64,000 bases of DNA from positions 59,668-123,667 of the forward strand of contig NZ_JACRSZ010000011.1 in NCBI RefSeq assembly GCF_014385005.1, in the 5' to 3' direction. Below are positions 9,151 to 18,225 of the stretch, in pieces. The notes under the pieces are model-generated. The model was not told where the DNA came from. It worked only from the letters and a program-made list of their open reading frames with translations, and did not search any database. Source of the DNA: Jingyaoa shaoxingensis. GTDB lineage: Bacteria > Bacillota > Clostridia > Lachnospirales > Lachnospiraceae. Position 1 is the first letter of the stretch. Each line of letters starts with the position of its first letter. A program made the position numbers and the translations under genes.

Positions 9151-9636
9151 TTATGAAAAATATCGGCTGAAGAACTGCTCGAATGCTGACTGTGCCATTT
9201 CCGGGAACATACGCTCAAGCACTTCTACAGATTTATCAAAGAAATGGGAGCCTCGAACCGCTGATGCTTTCAGTACCATTCCGGTCTTTGCACCGGGAAT
9301 ATACCTGAAATGTGAACCTTCCCATACGCCCGGAATGAACCGGCCAGGTTGCTGTCCATGACCTTTATTCACCCATTTTGCATAATAGACATCGGTTCCT
9401 ATTGTCAGTGTCAATGCTCCCATATCCAACTGGAAAATATTACCGGCTCCGCCTTTCGCAAATGATCCCAGCAGCGTACCCTTATCAACATTGTGAGCAC
9501 TCTGTATCTGTGCCTGCACAATATCAAGAAATTCTTCGCCAATCTCTTCCAGTGTTTTTCCTGCATACGGTTTCAAATCTGCCTGCATTGCTTCGCACTT
9601 TCTGGCAAATGTTTCCAGCTCGCTAACATCAATCAT
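9151..9636 (-). CDS. HK97 gp10-like / XkdI-like neck protein
   Basis: The 161-residue protein starts MIDVSELETFARKCEAMQAD and contains LEEIGEEFLDIVQAQIQ, HNVDKGTLLGSFAKG and YYAKWVNKGHGQQPGRFIPG. The WVNKGHG motif, followed by a Phe-rich C-terminal helix (FEQFFSRYFS), is typical of HK97 gp10 / XkdI proteins that complete the head-tail neck. Its start overlaps the previous stop codon by four bases, consistent with coupled expression. Confidence 0.87.
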   Translation of the reverse strand: MIDVSELETFARKCEAMQADLKPYAGKTLEEIGEEFLDIVQAQIQSAHNVDKGTLLGSFAKGGAGNIFQLDMGALTLTIGTDVYYAKWVNKGHGQQPGRFIPGVWEGSHFRYIPGAKTGMVLKASAVRGSHFFDKSVEVLERMFPEMAQSAFEQFFSRYFS

Positions 9637-10004
9637 AATGCCGCCTTAATTCCTCCTTCCCGGTACAGTTCCACGATAATGTGGTGGTTTCCATGCACCG
9701 TGCGAGGGATTCCAGCCCGGTATTTCAATCCGTTGCCACAGTCCTCCACCGTATCATTTTTGCGAATGTCTACGCCTGCTGGCAGGGATAACTTAATTTC
9801 TCCGTCAGCAGAGCTAAAAGGTTTGTTTTGAACTATGCGAACCGTATCTCCGACCTTTGTGTGGAAGTGGCACGGCTGCTCTTTAATTACTGCGGTGCTT
9901 CCAGTCTTTTTGACGGTTCCATCTTTGATTCCGTATCCAACGTCCACAGTGCCATCTTTCAGATGGTAAATATTGCACTTGTGATTCATAAATTCTTCAA
10001 ACAC
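9633..10004 (-). CDS. Head-tail connector / head closure protein, XkdH/YqbH-like
   Basis: The 123-residue protein begins with GTG and reads MFEEFMNHKCNIYHLKDG. The pattern of an early CNIYHL strand, a central PCHFHTK segment, DGEIKLSLPAGVDIRKNDTV, and a late HGNHHIIVELYREG resembles the stopper/closure proteins of Xkd-like phages, which seal the filled head. A site GAGGAGGGG precedes the GTG. Function is inferred from family resemblance and its place between the YqbG-like adaptor and the gp10-like protein. Confidence 0.82.
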   Translation of the reverse strand: MFEEFMNHKCNIYHLKDGTVDVGYGIKDGTVKKTGSTAVIKEQPCHFHTKVGDTVRIVQNKPFSSADGEIKLSLPAGVDIRKNDTVEDCGNGLKYRAGIPRTVHGNHHIIVELYREGGIKAAL

Positions 10005-10017
10005 AGAACCCCTCCTC

Positions 10018-10407
10018 TCATAAAGCTCTCATTCGCATTACTGTCTTTCCGCGCCCTTTCGCAAGGACATATTCTGCCAGCAGATCATCTATATCCAATC
10101 CCTCAATATCCACCGTTCCAGATTCCACAGAATAGGAATAATCATCGAAAGTCTCACTCCTTATCTGTTTCTTTGTAGCTTCAATCGAATTTTTGGCATA
10201 TGCCTCTGCCAGCAGGATCACTGCCATCTTTACCGGTTCTGGTATTTCCGGGTATTCCTCTCCGAAAGAATTATTCGTTTTGGCAATTACCTTTAACTCT
10301 GCCCGGGATATATCAAAGACCAGCTTTTCAACCGGTCTTTTTAATACGTCCTCATGGCTTGTGTACTGAATAACTTCCTCAGGAGTAACCCAAGGGCGGG
10401 CAGCCAT
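10018..10407 (-). CDS. Head-tail adaptor, YqbG-like
   Basis: The 129-residue protein starts MAARPWVTPEEVIQYTSHED and contains FDISRAELKVIAKTNNSFGE and VKMAVILLAEAYAKNS, a helical pattern shared with YqbG/gp6-like connector proteins that dock on the portal ring. The ATG overlaps the preceding stop (TAATG). It lies after the capsid region and before the closure protein, which is the usual adaptor slot. Confidence 0.83.
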   Translation of the reverse strand: MAARPWVTPEEVIQYTSHEDVLKRPVEKLVFDISRAELKVIAKTNNSFGEEYPEIPEPVKMAVILLAEAYAKNSIEATKKQIRSETFDDYSYSVESGTVDIEGLDIDDLLAEYVLAKGRGKTVMRMRAL

Positions 10408-10847
10408 TACTCACCCCGAAGCAGCGCTCTTGCTTCATCAGCTTTCTTCTGCTCGGAAGAAATATGCTGCACAAGGTCAGCTTTCTTGCTTAACCCAGCG
10501 GTATCAATACCTCTGGCACAGGCATATTCTTTCAGCTCCGCAACGGTTTTGGAATTTAATTCCTTCGTCAGGACATCATCTTCCGCAGTGTCGGTTCCAG
10601 CTTCCACTACAGGTTCCGGTCCCTCGTCTTCCGGCGGAGTAAACAGATCTGCTGGAAATTCATTTTGCAATGCTGCGCTCAGTGCCGCAGTGTCGGTTCC
10701 GGCTTCACCAAGGATTTTAAAAAAGCCGGTGTTTTCGTAGTGTTTGGCAACGTCCATATCATCTACTAAAACTTCCGGCTTTTCCTTTGTTGCAAATATT
10801 CGGCTGTCTCTATAGGACATGCCATGAATCAATCCGATTTTTACCAT
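10407..10847 (-). CDS. Phage protein with C-terminal SAP/HeH-like helix-extended-helix motif
   Basis: The 146-residue protein lies directly after the capsid gene. Residues 1 to 50 form a compact segment (MVKIGLIHGMSYRDSRIFAT). The middle (55 to 95) is acidic and Pro-rich. The C-terminal 40 residues (KTVAELKEYACARGIDTAGL then SKKADLVQHI) fit a SAP/HeH or Rho-N-like motif of the form two helices joined by a short turn, which usually binds nucleic acid. Such proteins are frequent next to phage capsid genes; some are thought to decorate the head or contact packaged DNA. The role here is inferred. Confidence 0.75.
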   Translation of the reverse strand: MVKIGLIHGMSYRDSRIFATKEKPEVLVDDMDVAKHYENTGFFKILGEAGTDTAALSAALQNEFPADLFTPPEDEGPEPVVEAGTDTAEDDVLTKELNSKTVAELKEYACARGIDTAGLSKKADLVQHISSEQKKADEARALLRGE

Positions 10848-10863
10848 AGCAGTTCCCTCCTGC

Positions 10864-11925
10864 TTACCGCTTCAGAAGTAAGATGCCTGTCGCATCCTTT
10901 TCCTCGATGATCGGGTCGTAATCCAGATGTGCCACATAGAAACGCTTGTCCATCATGATAGATTCCTTATCAGTGTTGGTACTGCGGATCTTTACGGTAT
11001 AGCTGTTTACTACGATCAGGTTCTTCGGATCAGTAAGAAGAATCACATCGTCGCTCATGCTCGGGCATTCAACAGTCGGGATTTTTACCGGTGCTGTGTA
11101 CATGTTATCCGGCACTGCGCCGCCATGATGTGCGACCAGATTCAGCAGGAACAGTTCCCACTGCTGCGCTCTTCTCGGTGACATAAGCCAGCGGAGTTTT
11201 CCGTTGTTGTACTTATTCGGGATGGACGCAACCATCTGATAAAACATATCCAAGCTCATTTCAGCCTCAGAAGATTTATCAAGTATATGGCCGCCCTCTT
11301 TGATCTGTTTGATCCATCCGTCATTAACCTTTAAGAAATCAACATCTGCTGCCTCTCCGATCTCTGTAGTGTCTGTCCCAGCCCATGTACCAGCAGAATG
11401 TGCCTTGTCGAAGATATAAAGTTTCTTGTTATGCGTAACGGTATCGCCAGCAGCATATGTTTTTGATTCGCTGAACTCTGCCGCTTTGGACACATCTTCA
11501 TTACCATTCAGGTACAGATCTTCCATATCAACACCAAGCTGTGCGGTCATAAGGTCTGTGATAACCTTATTCATGTTTTCTCCCTCGATGTTCTGACGGA
11601 GCGTTTCTTCCGTAACTTCCCAAGGAAGTCTAACCGGTGTGGTAGAGAAGCTGATCTGGCTTGTTGCTACGGAAGCTCTGTAGCCGTCGTCAGTGTTCTC
11701 TTTCTTTTCTCTCAGAAGTCTCGGGGCAATACCGATTTTATCAATCTCACCTCTGCGTTCCGCACGCATCTCATGTCTTACCAGCGGTGCAAGGTTTGTT
11801 GCCTCAAAAGTCTGCTGGATGAACTGTCTTGCCTGATACGGCTGTAAGAGTCCGCCGCCGGCCAGTGAACCGGTGCTGATTGCAGTACCGGCAGCTCTCA
11901 TAAGAAGTTCTCTATTTGTCGGCAT
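10864..11925 (-). CDS. Phage major capsid protein
   Basis: The 353-residue protein begins MPTNRELLMRAAGTAISTGS and contains features of HK97-fold capsids: an early VRHEMRAERRGEIDKIG region, the LPWEVTEETLRQNIEGENMN segment, and a late WLMSPRRAQQWELFLLNLV followed by DDVILLTDPKNLIVVNSYTV. It follows the protease/scaffold gene and precedes connector genes, the standard capsid position. AAGGAGGAATAGATT precedes the ATG. An N-terminal pro-segment processed by the upstream protease is possible but not visible with certainty. Confidence 0.88.
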   Translation of the reverse strand: MPTNRELLMRAAGTAISTGSLAGGGLLQPYQARQFIQQTFEATNLAPLVRHEMRAERRGEIDKIGIAPRLLREKKENTDDGYRASVATSQISFSTTPVRLPWEVTEETLRQNIEGENMNKVITDLMTAQLGVDMEDLYLNGNEDVSKAAEFSESKTYAAGDTVTHNKKLYIFDKAHSAGTWAGTDTTEIGEAADVDFLKVNDGWIKQIKEGGHILDKSSEAEMSLDMFYQMVASIPNKYNNGKLRWLMSPRRAQQWELFLLNLVAHHGGAVPDNMYTAPVKIPTVECPSMSDDVILLTDPKNLIVVNSYTVKIRSTNTDKESIMMDKRFYVAHLDYDPIIEEKDATGILLLKR

Positions 11926-11948
11926 AATCTATTCCTCCTTATTTTTGA

Positions 11949-13280
11949 TTAAAAGAAAACTCCGTCCATAAAGTGGCTCTCCGGCGCACTTTTCTGAACG
12001 GAGCTGTCAGCATTGTTTAAATTACTCGGAAGACCAGCGCTCTTGATAATCGGATCAAGTGCCTTTGCTACAGCAGCTTCTACAAACTCCTGCGCTTTTG
12101 CCATTGTCATAGGTTCTTCCGGCGGATTTACTGCTTTCTGAATTGCTGCATTTACCATTTTCTCAATAGTTTCCGCTGTAATGGGTTCCTCTGCGCCCTC
12201 ACAGCCGCCAGCAGCTTTCTGAACGTCATTGGTGGTAATTGCTGCACCCTCTGCGTTCTGAGGCGGATTTGCAGCGTTCTGGCTCGCTCCCATAGCTTTC
12301 TGAACTGCGCCAGCTACGATAGTCTCTAATTCGGCTTTGGTAATCTCCACTTCCATTCCCTCCTGTTCTTCTGATTTCTCAATGAATGTTCCGAGATTCT
12401 GGTAGATACTTTTCAGAACATTCAGGTTTTCTTTTCCTGCACCTGCTGCCTTTTCGACGGAAGCTGCATTCAAGGCTTTCACTACCGGTTCATTGCCGGT
12501 GAGAAGCTGTGTGACGATCTGGTTGAAATCGTCCAATGCGCTGCGAATCACATCCTCGTCTGTCTGGATTTCCCAGCGTCCGGTTTCCGGATTGTAGGCA
12601 TCCAGCAGATAATCAGACAGTGCATAATAGGCATTCCAGAAGTTATCATGGATACTGGTTCTTTTATAGTTCTCCATGACTGCACCCTTCTGTACTGCTT
12701 TCGGTGCTGTAAATGCTTTTGCCATCTTCTGGAAGATGTTCAGCCCGGTTTTTGTAACCGGCTCGTCGCAGGAAATATCATCATCCACATTGCTGTAAAC
12801 GCCTGTTCCGCCCATGCTGAATCCGGTAATTTCTCCCTTTTCGATAGCTTCATAGATGCCGGGGTCGGATACCTCAACAGTCATAAGCCATGATCCCTCT
12901 TTCACATCCTGTCCGTTGATCTGGCAGTCGCATTTTGCAATCCAGTTCTCAACCACAGCCGCGCTTTCCATCTTCTCGAAGTTGTGCTGAAGATCAATGC
13001 TGTTCGCATTTTTGGCAAACCAACGCTGCGCTTTTTCAATCTCTTCCGCTGTCATATAATTGCCCTGTGTATCCTCTTCCATCGGCTCATATACGATACC
13101 AGTCACATAATGTGCTTCACTGTCGGCTTTCAGGATTCTTCCATAGGTCTGAAAGATTGCGCTGCCATCCTGCGATTTCGTCAGCAGGAACTGCCGCTGA
13201 TTCGCAGCTTTGTCAACCAATGATACGAATATCGGCTTGACATCGGTCATGGCATACGCTTTCGCTACTTTGTTCCGCAT
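11949..13280 (-). CDS. XkdF-like prohead protease with C-terminal scaffold-like region
   Basis: The 443-residue protein has an N-terminal domain of the XkdF family. Key segments are VTGIVYEPMEEDTQGNYMTA, the SIDLQHNFEKMESAAVVENW motif with a candidate catalytic His, and a late IEKGEITGFSMGGTGVY motif with a candidate catalytic Ser. This arrangement is seen in phage prohead serine proteases. The C-terminal half (about 300 to 443) is Ala/Glu/Lys-rich with repeated AVQKA/AIQKA segments, as expected of a scaffold removed during maturation. It precedes the capsid gene. A hairpin terminator lies upstream of it. Confidence 0.85.
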   Translation of the reverse strand: MRNKVAKAYAMTDVKPIFVSLVDKAANQRQFLLTKSQDGSAIFQTYGRILKADSEAHYVTGIVYEPMEEDTQGNYMTAEEIEKAQRWFAKNANSIDLQHNFEKMESAAVVENWIAKCDCQINGQDVKEGSWLMTVEVSDPGIYEAIEKGEITGFSMGGTGVYSNVDDDISCDEPVTKTGLNIFQKMAKAFTAPKAVQKGAVMENYKRTSIHDNFWNAYYALSDYLLDAYNPETGRWEIQTDEDVIRSALDDFNQIVTQLLTGNEPVVKALNAASVEKAAGAGKENLNVLKSIYQNLGTFIEKSEEQEGMEVEITKAELETIVAGAVQKAMGASQNAANPPQNAEGAAITTNDVQKAAGGCEGAEEPITAETIEKMVNAAIQKAVNPPEEPMTMAKAQEFVEAAVAKALDPIIKSAGLPSNLNNADSSVQKSAPESHFMDGVFF

Positions 13281-13320
13281 TTCTGCTTTGCTCCTTTCTT
13301 TAGATTTTCAATATGGGGCA

Positions 13321-13355
13321 TAAAAAACAGCACGGTGCTCTTGTCCCATGCTGTG
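13321..13355 (-). terminator. Hairpin terminator or attenuator inside the late operon
   Basis: On the minus strand ACAGCATGG pairs with ACCGTGCTGT around a short loop (9 bp, one G-U) and is followed by a run of six T. It lies between the minor head gene and the protease gene, whose ribosome binding site (AAAGGAG) lies a little further on. It would reduce transcription of the downstream structural genes unless read through. Confidence 0.65.
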
Positions 13356-13371
13356 TGTCGCTTTTTTTCAT

Positions 13372-14409
13372 TCAAATTTCTCCATTTCTCCAAGCCTCAT
13401 AGTAGGCATTGTACATATTCCAAGTAATACTCGGGTCGTCCCTCATTTCCTCGATTCCATGTTCCTCATTGAATTTCTGTTCAAAGGCATCATACTCCGC
13501 ATTAACCTCGCTCATATATTTCTCTCGCAAGGAAACACGTTCGTCTAACGACATTCCAAGAATTTCCTGATCCACAATGTCCTTTGTGATGCAATGGCAG
13601 TTTATGCTTTCTTCCGCTGGAAGCGACGTATCTCTCGGACACATAGGATAATAAGTGCCGCCGTTCTTTCCGATAAGTGTGAACGGTTCTCTTTTGAAAA
13701 CCTGCTGCCCACTTATGGCTACATGGTTTTCTCTCGGATGCGCCGCACCGGTATGTACCCACTCTTTTTTGTAGCAGGACGGGTTTTGTATCCGGGCTTC
13801 CTGATGTGCATACTCCTCAACACGAAGAACTTCCGTTACCGCAACCCTGCGGCTTCGGTAACCACATTCACGGATTCCGCTGTCAGCTATAGCCTGTGCC
13901 ACTTCATCAATGGTCTGCTTTTGTTCCTGTGCGTCCAGCAGGATCTTTTCAATTCCATCTTTCGTGTTCAGGTGCATGAGATTGGCAAGCTGTTGGCTCC
14001 ACCCTTTGATAAACGCCTCCGCTGGTTTTGTGATTCCATCGTCAATCACTTCTCCAAGTTCCGGGTCTGCTGATATGATCCACTGTTTTGTAAATCTGTG
14101 AAGCAGTTCGTCGAATTGCTGATAAAACAAATCATGCAGAGCTTTTTCCATTTCATCTGAGTTGCTGATTTCGGGCCATACAGTTTCAACGAAATCGTCT
14201 ACACCAGATGCGTTCTGCAATCTCGCCAACACTTCGTCCACGTTGTTCTCCACTGCCGCCGTCACGCCGTCCTCAATGGTTCCTATATGAGCTACCGCTA
14301 CGCCAGCCTCTACATACCCCTCTTCGTTGAGCCGTTCTTCCAGATCATCGTCCGCTTTTACAATGTACCGTTCAATCGCTTCCAGCAGGGGATCCACATT
14401 CAGTTTCAT
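13372..14409 (-). CDS. Phage minor head protein (Mu gpF / SPP1 gp7-like)
   Basis: The 345-residue protein has a helical N-terminal part and a conserved C-terminal module with RRVAVTEVLRVEEYAHQEA, KEWVHTGAAHPRENHVAISG, YPMCPRDTSLPAEESINCHC. The Cys-containing module is typical of the SPP1 gp7 / Mu gpF head morphogenesis family, which binds the portal and helps DNA ejection. It follows the portal gene and overlaps the preceding small gene by 38 bases. GACAGGAGGGCAAGGAGC precedes the start. Confidence 0.9.
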   Translation of the reverse strand: MKLNVDPLLEAIERYIVKADDDLEERLNEEGYVEAGVAVAHIGTIEDGVTAAVENNVDEVLARLQNASGVDDFVETVWPEISNSDEMEKALHDLFYQQFDELLHRFTKQWIISADPELGEVIDDGITKPAEAFIKGWSQQLANLMHLNTKDGIEKILLDAQEQKQTIDEVAQAIADSGIRECGYRSRRVAVTEVLRVEEYAHQEARIQNPSCYKKEWVHTGAAHPRENHVAISGQQVFKREPFTLIGKNGGTYYPMCPRDTSLPAEESINCHCITKDIVDQEILGMSLDERVSLREKYMSEVNAEYDAFEQKFNEEHGIEEMRDDPSITWNMYNAYYEAWRNGEI

Positions 14410-14620
14410 GCTCCTTGCCCTCCTGTCTTACGATCACACAGCCTTCCGGCAGATCAATATCCATATCCGTCACAGGAATGTCCACACTGAGCACCGGTAT
14501 CTCCCCGGGTTCCTGCTTGAGCTGATAGCCACTGGCATACATTCCAAGGTCAATGCCATTTGCAACGATGTGAGTCATATATTTGTTTTTCTTATCGCTG
14601 GTTTTGATACTGATTTTCAT
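14372..14620 (-). CDS. Small phage protein between portal and minor head protein
   Basis: The 82-residue protein starts MKISIKTSDKKNKYMTHIVA. The sequence is beta-rich (GIDLGMYASGYQLKQEP, PVLSVDIPVTDMDIDLP) and ends in a polar tail. Its ATG overlaps the portal stop codon by four bases and it has a good site (GCAGGAGGGCAAGCA), so it is almost certainly translated. It overlaps the minor head gene by 38 bases. Its family and function are not recognised. Confidence 0.78.
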   Translation of the reverse strand: MKISIKTSDKKNKYMTHIVANGIDLGMYASGYQLKQEPGEIPVLSVDIPVTDMDIDLPEGCVIVRQEGKEHETECGSPAGSD

Positions 14621-16206
14621 TGCTTGCCCTCCTGCTCTTTGATCTCTTTCAACAGCTTCTGGACGGATTTCATTACGGAAACCACTTCATCCGGTGTATT
14701 ATTGCTCTGAGCTTTCTGAATTTGCTGCGTAAGCTGCGCCGCGATACCGTTCACATCAGCAACGGAAGAGTTCCGCTCAGCGTATATCTTCAATGGAATG
14801 TCGCCCCATTCCTCTTCGTAATCCTCTGAGGTTTCGCCCAGCATACGATAAACAACATCTTTTGCCTTATTCGGAGTCAGTCCGCCTGCATTGTTGCTTA
14901 CTGTAAGAATCTTGTACAGATCATCTGGGTTCGTGATATTCGGTGCAAGGAAGTATGCCTCCACATGTTTGAACTGGTAGCCATTCAGCAGCTTATTGTT
15001 TATCACCCATGCCAGAGATATTCGCTCTGGCTGGAAGACCTGCTCTTCAGTGACCTCTTTCGCCGTCTGCGCTGTAGCACGATTGAAGTCTGTGGTGTAG
15101 CCCACATACAGATCTGGCAGTAAGAACGCTGACTGCACTCTCTTCCGGTTATTTTCCAAGTATTCCTGAAACAGCTCGTCTTTTTGGAGAATACTGGCAA
15201 TGTCCTTGATCTCAATTTCCGGCTTGTCGCTGGTGTCAAAATCGGTGCGCTGCTCTGCATTTTCCGCTTCCAAAACAATAAAGGCGTGCTGCCCCTGCTC
15301 GCCCTTAATTCCGTTCATATACTCTTGAAGCTTTGTGTAGCTGTCTTCTGTCAGAGTGCCGCCCTTAATCATAATCAGCAGCGGCGTGTGCCGTCCGTTG
15401 ATAAAATAATTATTATTCAGGCTCTCCGCTCTCCGGCTGCCGTCTACTCCTAAAAGCTGTCCTATCCACCGGACCTCACCGTATGGCTTGGTTCCAATGG
15501 CAAACTCAAGTATTTCATTGGCCTGCCATTTACGATCCAGAGCTTCACCAGTTTCCAGATACTTGCCATTGCGCCGGTCCATGATTCTTGGATCTCCAAA
15601 TTCTTTGTAATACACCGTTTTCCCGCCAATGTCCTGTCGGTATTTACGGAACTTCCGCTGTCTTACAAGGCTGGTTCCATGATGGTAATAGGTAAATGGC
15701 ACATATGGTTCCAGTGGTTCGGTCTTCATTATGCTTGGAGTGTTACGGATAAACTCTATCTGTACCACTTCATTTGCAAGATTGCGGATAACTTCAACGT
15801 AAGCTATGCCGTAGGTTTCCCGCGCTTCGATAATGTCCTCGAAGATTTCCTTTGTGTCCTGCTCAATGGTAAGCAGCTCTATGATTTCTTCCGCTTTGTT
15901 GAATTCATCTACCATATCCGGTGTTTCCTCAACATCTTCAATGTAGCGGACTCCAATACCAAATCCCGGAATATTATTGCGGTATGAATGAATACACTGA
16001 GGCAGGATAGAGCTTTCAGACACATAACGTTCCAGCACATGCAGATCCATAGGCTGCTGAATCCACTCGCTGCCATTAAAGGCTTCCTGAATTTCAATCT
16101 GCGTGGAAGTCTCTGCTTTCTGCACCGGCTTCTGTACTGGCTGCATTTCCTTGATAACTCTCGCATGGACTGGACGTGGCTTTGCTGTTTTTGCTGAATC
16201 ACTCAT
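14617..16206 (-). CDS. Phage portal protein, PBSX family
   Basis: The 529-residue protein forms the dodecameric ring through which DNA is packaged. It contains CIHSYRNNIPGFGIGVRYI, an ETYGIAYVEVIRN segment, YKEFGDPRIMDRRNGKYLET, ILEFAIGTKPYGEVRWIGQL and a helix-rich region (NRKRVQSAFLLPDLYVGYTT) that fit PBSX-family portals. Length fits the family. It overlaps the terminase stop by four bases. The C-terminal tail is acidic and Gln-rich, with clustered IQKAQSNN / KLLKEIKEQEG residues. Confidence 0.93.
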   Translation of the reverse strand: MSDSAKTAKPRPVHARVIKEMQPVQKPVQKAETSTQIEIQEAFNGSEWIQQPMDLHVLERYVSESSILPQCIHSYRNNIPGFGIGVRYIEDVEETPDMVDEFNKAEEIIELLTIEQDTKEIFEDIIEARETYGIAYVEVIRNLANEVVQIEFIRNTPSIMKTEPLEPYVPFTYYHHGTSLVRQRKFRKYRQDIGGKTVYYKEFGDPRIMDRRNGKYLETGEALDRKWQANEILEFAIGTKPYGEVRWIGQLLGVDGSRRAESLNNNYFINGRHTPLLIMIKGGTLTEDSYTKLQEYMNGIKGEQGQHAFIVLEAENAEQRTDFDTSDKPEIEIKDIASILQKDELFQEYLENNRKRVQSAFLLPDLYVGYTTDFNRATAQTAKEVTEEQVFQPERISLAWVINNKLLNGYQFKHVEAYFLAPNITNPDDLYKILTVSNNAGGLTPNKAKDVVYRMLGETSEDYEEEWGDIPLKIYAERNSSVADVNGIAAQLTQQIQKAQSNNTPDEVVSVMKSVQKLLKEIKEQEGKQ

Positions 16207-17681
16207 TTCTTCTCACCTCTCTTCTTTGATTTGACCGGCAATACTGCAAGCAGTACGCTGTCAGCTTCGTCCGGGGAGCTTAATCCCCTCTTTTTCATTT
16301 CCGCTTTCGATTCCACCTTTTGCCGGGTTTCCACGAAATCATATTTACGGCAGGATAGCTGTCCCACCATATCGTTGTCATTTGGAAGAATCAGCTGCGA
16401 CTTCCGGGGCTTTCCCTCTTCGTCAAACGGCTGTATCATATCCCGGACAACTCCCATCATATATGTGGTGCTGTCATAGAATCTTTTATGCTTGATCCTT
16501 TGCCCGAAATTCACAGGCACAACGTCCATATCCCCATATACTTCCGGGTTTGCTTTCTTCGCAGCTTTGAGCTGATCCGTAACGCCTCCACCAACTCCGC
16601 CATCGTCTACCTTTACAGGGATAACTCCTGAAAAGCAGAATATCTTTTTCAACTCGTTGTAAAGCTGGCAGATGGTTCCGGTTGTCCAGACAGTATTTTT
16701 GCCGTTGTACTTCTTGTAGATCTGTACCACCTCATTGACCTTGAATGTGATACAGGTTCTATCATCTCCGAATCGGGCAACGTCGCACCCAATATCTATC
16801 GTCAGCACGCCGCGCACATCTCGGATTTTCTCGCCGCTTTCAGAAACATATACTCCAAAAGCAAGTGCCGTTTCCTTTTCCATCTCAGTAGAAATGGAGT
16901 CTTCAATCCATGAAGCTGGAATGAATACATCATCTTCCTGCTCTGGAAATTTACCGTCCACTCGGACTCGAACCACATTACTATCCTTGCCATACTTCCG
17001 GTCAAGTGAAGCAATGTTGTCTTTGTTGGTTCGCTTGCTGTCCCGGGAGGATACGGTCTGTAACGCAAAAATGGCACGGTCTACGGTAAAAGCATCATAG
17101 AACGTGCCTGTTGTTTTTGTTGGGTTGCCGCACATCAGCAGCTTATTATTGTCACCGGACAGTGTACCCATTATGGCTTCCATAATTGGATCTGCAACAC
17201 CGGAAGCCTCGTCCACGATGAACAGCATGTTATCCTCATGGAAGCCCTGCATGTTCTCTGGTTTGTTTGCTGTCCTCGCTACGGCGAACCAGCGTTTCTC
17301 ATAGCCTTTGACATACACATAGGTCTTTGTCCATTTCAGTAATGCCGGAAGTAGTGGAGAATTATTCATCCACTTTGCAACCTCGCTCCACAGAACGTCG
17401 TGAAGCTGCTGCTGAGTAGGCGCAGTCGCTACCACTCTGGCATTGTAATAGCAGGTCAGAAACCACAGGAAGATGCCAGCCTCAAATGCTGTCTTCCCAA
17501 CACCCTGTCCAGACTTGATTGCCACCCGGTTGTGAGTCCGAATATTATGAGCCGCTTCCACCTGCCAGTCGTCCGGCTCAAATTCAAGAACTTCCCGGAA
17601 GAACAGCACTGGATCATTCAGCCACAGCGGTATGGATTCTTCTATGAAGTCGGTCAGCCACTTATCATCCACTGTCGCCAC
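16203..17681 (-). CDS. terL: Terminase large subunit
   Basis: The 492-residue packaging motor has an N-terminal ATPase with a Walker A motif (RVAIKSGQGVGKTAFEAG), an adenine/Q-like region (ARVVATAPTQQQLHDVLW), Walker B (MLFIVDEASGVADPIME) and coupling motif (LLMCGNPTKTTG). The C-terminal RNase H-like nuclease starts with LTIDIGCDVARFGDDRTC and includes VKVDDGGVGGGVTDQL. It overlaps the small subunit gene by 17 bases. The start is a GTG at 17681; a second GTG at 17672 is better spaced from AGAAGG and is an alternative. Confidence 0.95.
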   Translation of the reverse strand: MATVDDKWLTDFIEESIPLWLNDPVLFFREVLEFEPDDWQVEAAHNIRTHNRVAIKSGQGVGKTAFEAGIFLWFLTCYYNARVVATAPTQQQLHDVLWSEVAKWMNNSPLLPALLKWTKTYVYVKGYEKRWFAVARTANKPENMQGFHEDNMLFIVDEASGVADPIMEAIMGTLSGDNNKLLMCGNPTKTTGTFYDAFTVDRAIFALQTVSSRDSKRTNKDNIASLDRKYGKDSNVVRVRVDGKFPEQEDDVFIPASWIEDSISTEMEKETALAFGVYVSESGEKIRDVRGVLTIDIGCDVARFGDDRTCITFKVNEVVQIYKKYNGKNTVWTTGTICQLYNELKKIFCFSGVIPVKVDDGGVGGGVTDQLKAAKKANPEVYGDMDVVPVNFGQRIKHKRFYDSTTYMMGVVRDMIQPFDEEGKPRKSQLILPNDNDMVGQLSCRKYDFVETRQKVESKAEMKKRGLSSPDEADSVLLAVLPVKSKKRGEKK

Positions 17682-18126
17682 CTTCTCTCATAGATTTGAC
17701 CTTTTCCGCCCATGCTTTCAGTGCATCATTCTCAGTTCCTCCTGCCTGTTCCCGGTCTTTCTGTTTCTGATATTCAAATTCACGCTTGCGCTGCTTCAGC
17801 TCTTCCATCTTGTACAGAGTTTCTGGATTCTCACCCATCGTATCCCGAATGAACTCTGCTGCCCGGACGTTTCCCTTTGTGGCCTGCACGAACATGGAAA
17901 CAAGGACTGCCATCTGGTTATTCACGTCTTCATCTTCCAGCCCATAGCCTTTCACCTGCTCCTGCAATTTGGGGCTTTTTATATCCAGCCCCATGAGCAG
18001 CTGAGCTGCCTTTTTCATGTCTCTCTTGCGCCTGCGTGACTCCCCAGATTTGATTCCGCCCCTCCTCCCCTTCTCTCTTGCTTCTTCCTCGGTTCGGACA
18101 GGCTTTAGATTGCCCTCATTTCCCAC
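17665..18126 (-). CDS. terS: Terminase small subunit
   Basis: The 153-residue protein starts with GTG after GTGAGGTGAGAAT. It is rich in basic residues (EEEAREKGRRGGIKSGESRR) and continues with RRKRDMKKAAQLLMGLDIKS, a pattern found in many small terminase-like proteins of Clostridia phages that bind the pac/cos site. Helical segments in the middle could mediate oligomerisation. Its place directly before terL is the main evidence for function. Confidence 0.83.
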   Translation of the reverse strand: MGNEGNLKPVRTEEEAREKGRRGGIKSGESRRRKRDMKKAAQLLMGLDIKSPKLQEQVKGYGLEDEDVNNQMAVLVSMFVQATKGNVRAAEFIRDTMGENPETLYKMEELKQRKREFEYQKQKDREQAGGTENDALKAWAEKVKSMREGGDSG

Positions 18127-18225
18127 ATTCTCACCTCACTTTCCTACCTTTGTTTTCGGTCTGTATTTTGCTTTATGTATCCCCTCGGATATGTTAGAAT
18201 ATACAGTGAAAGGAGGCCATGTATC

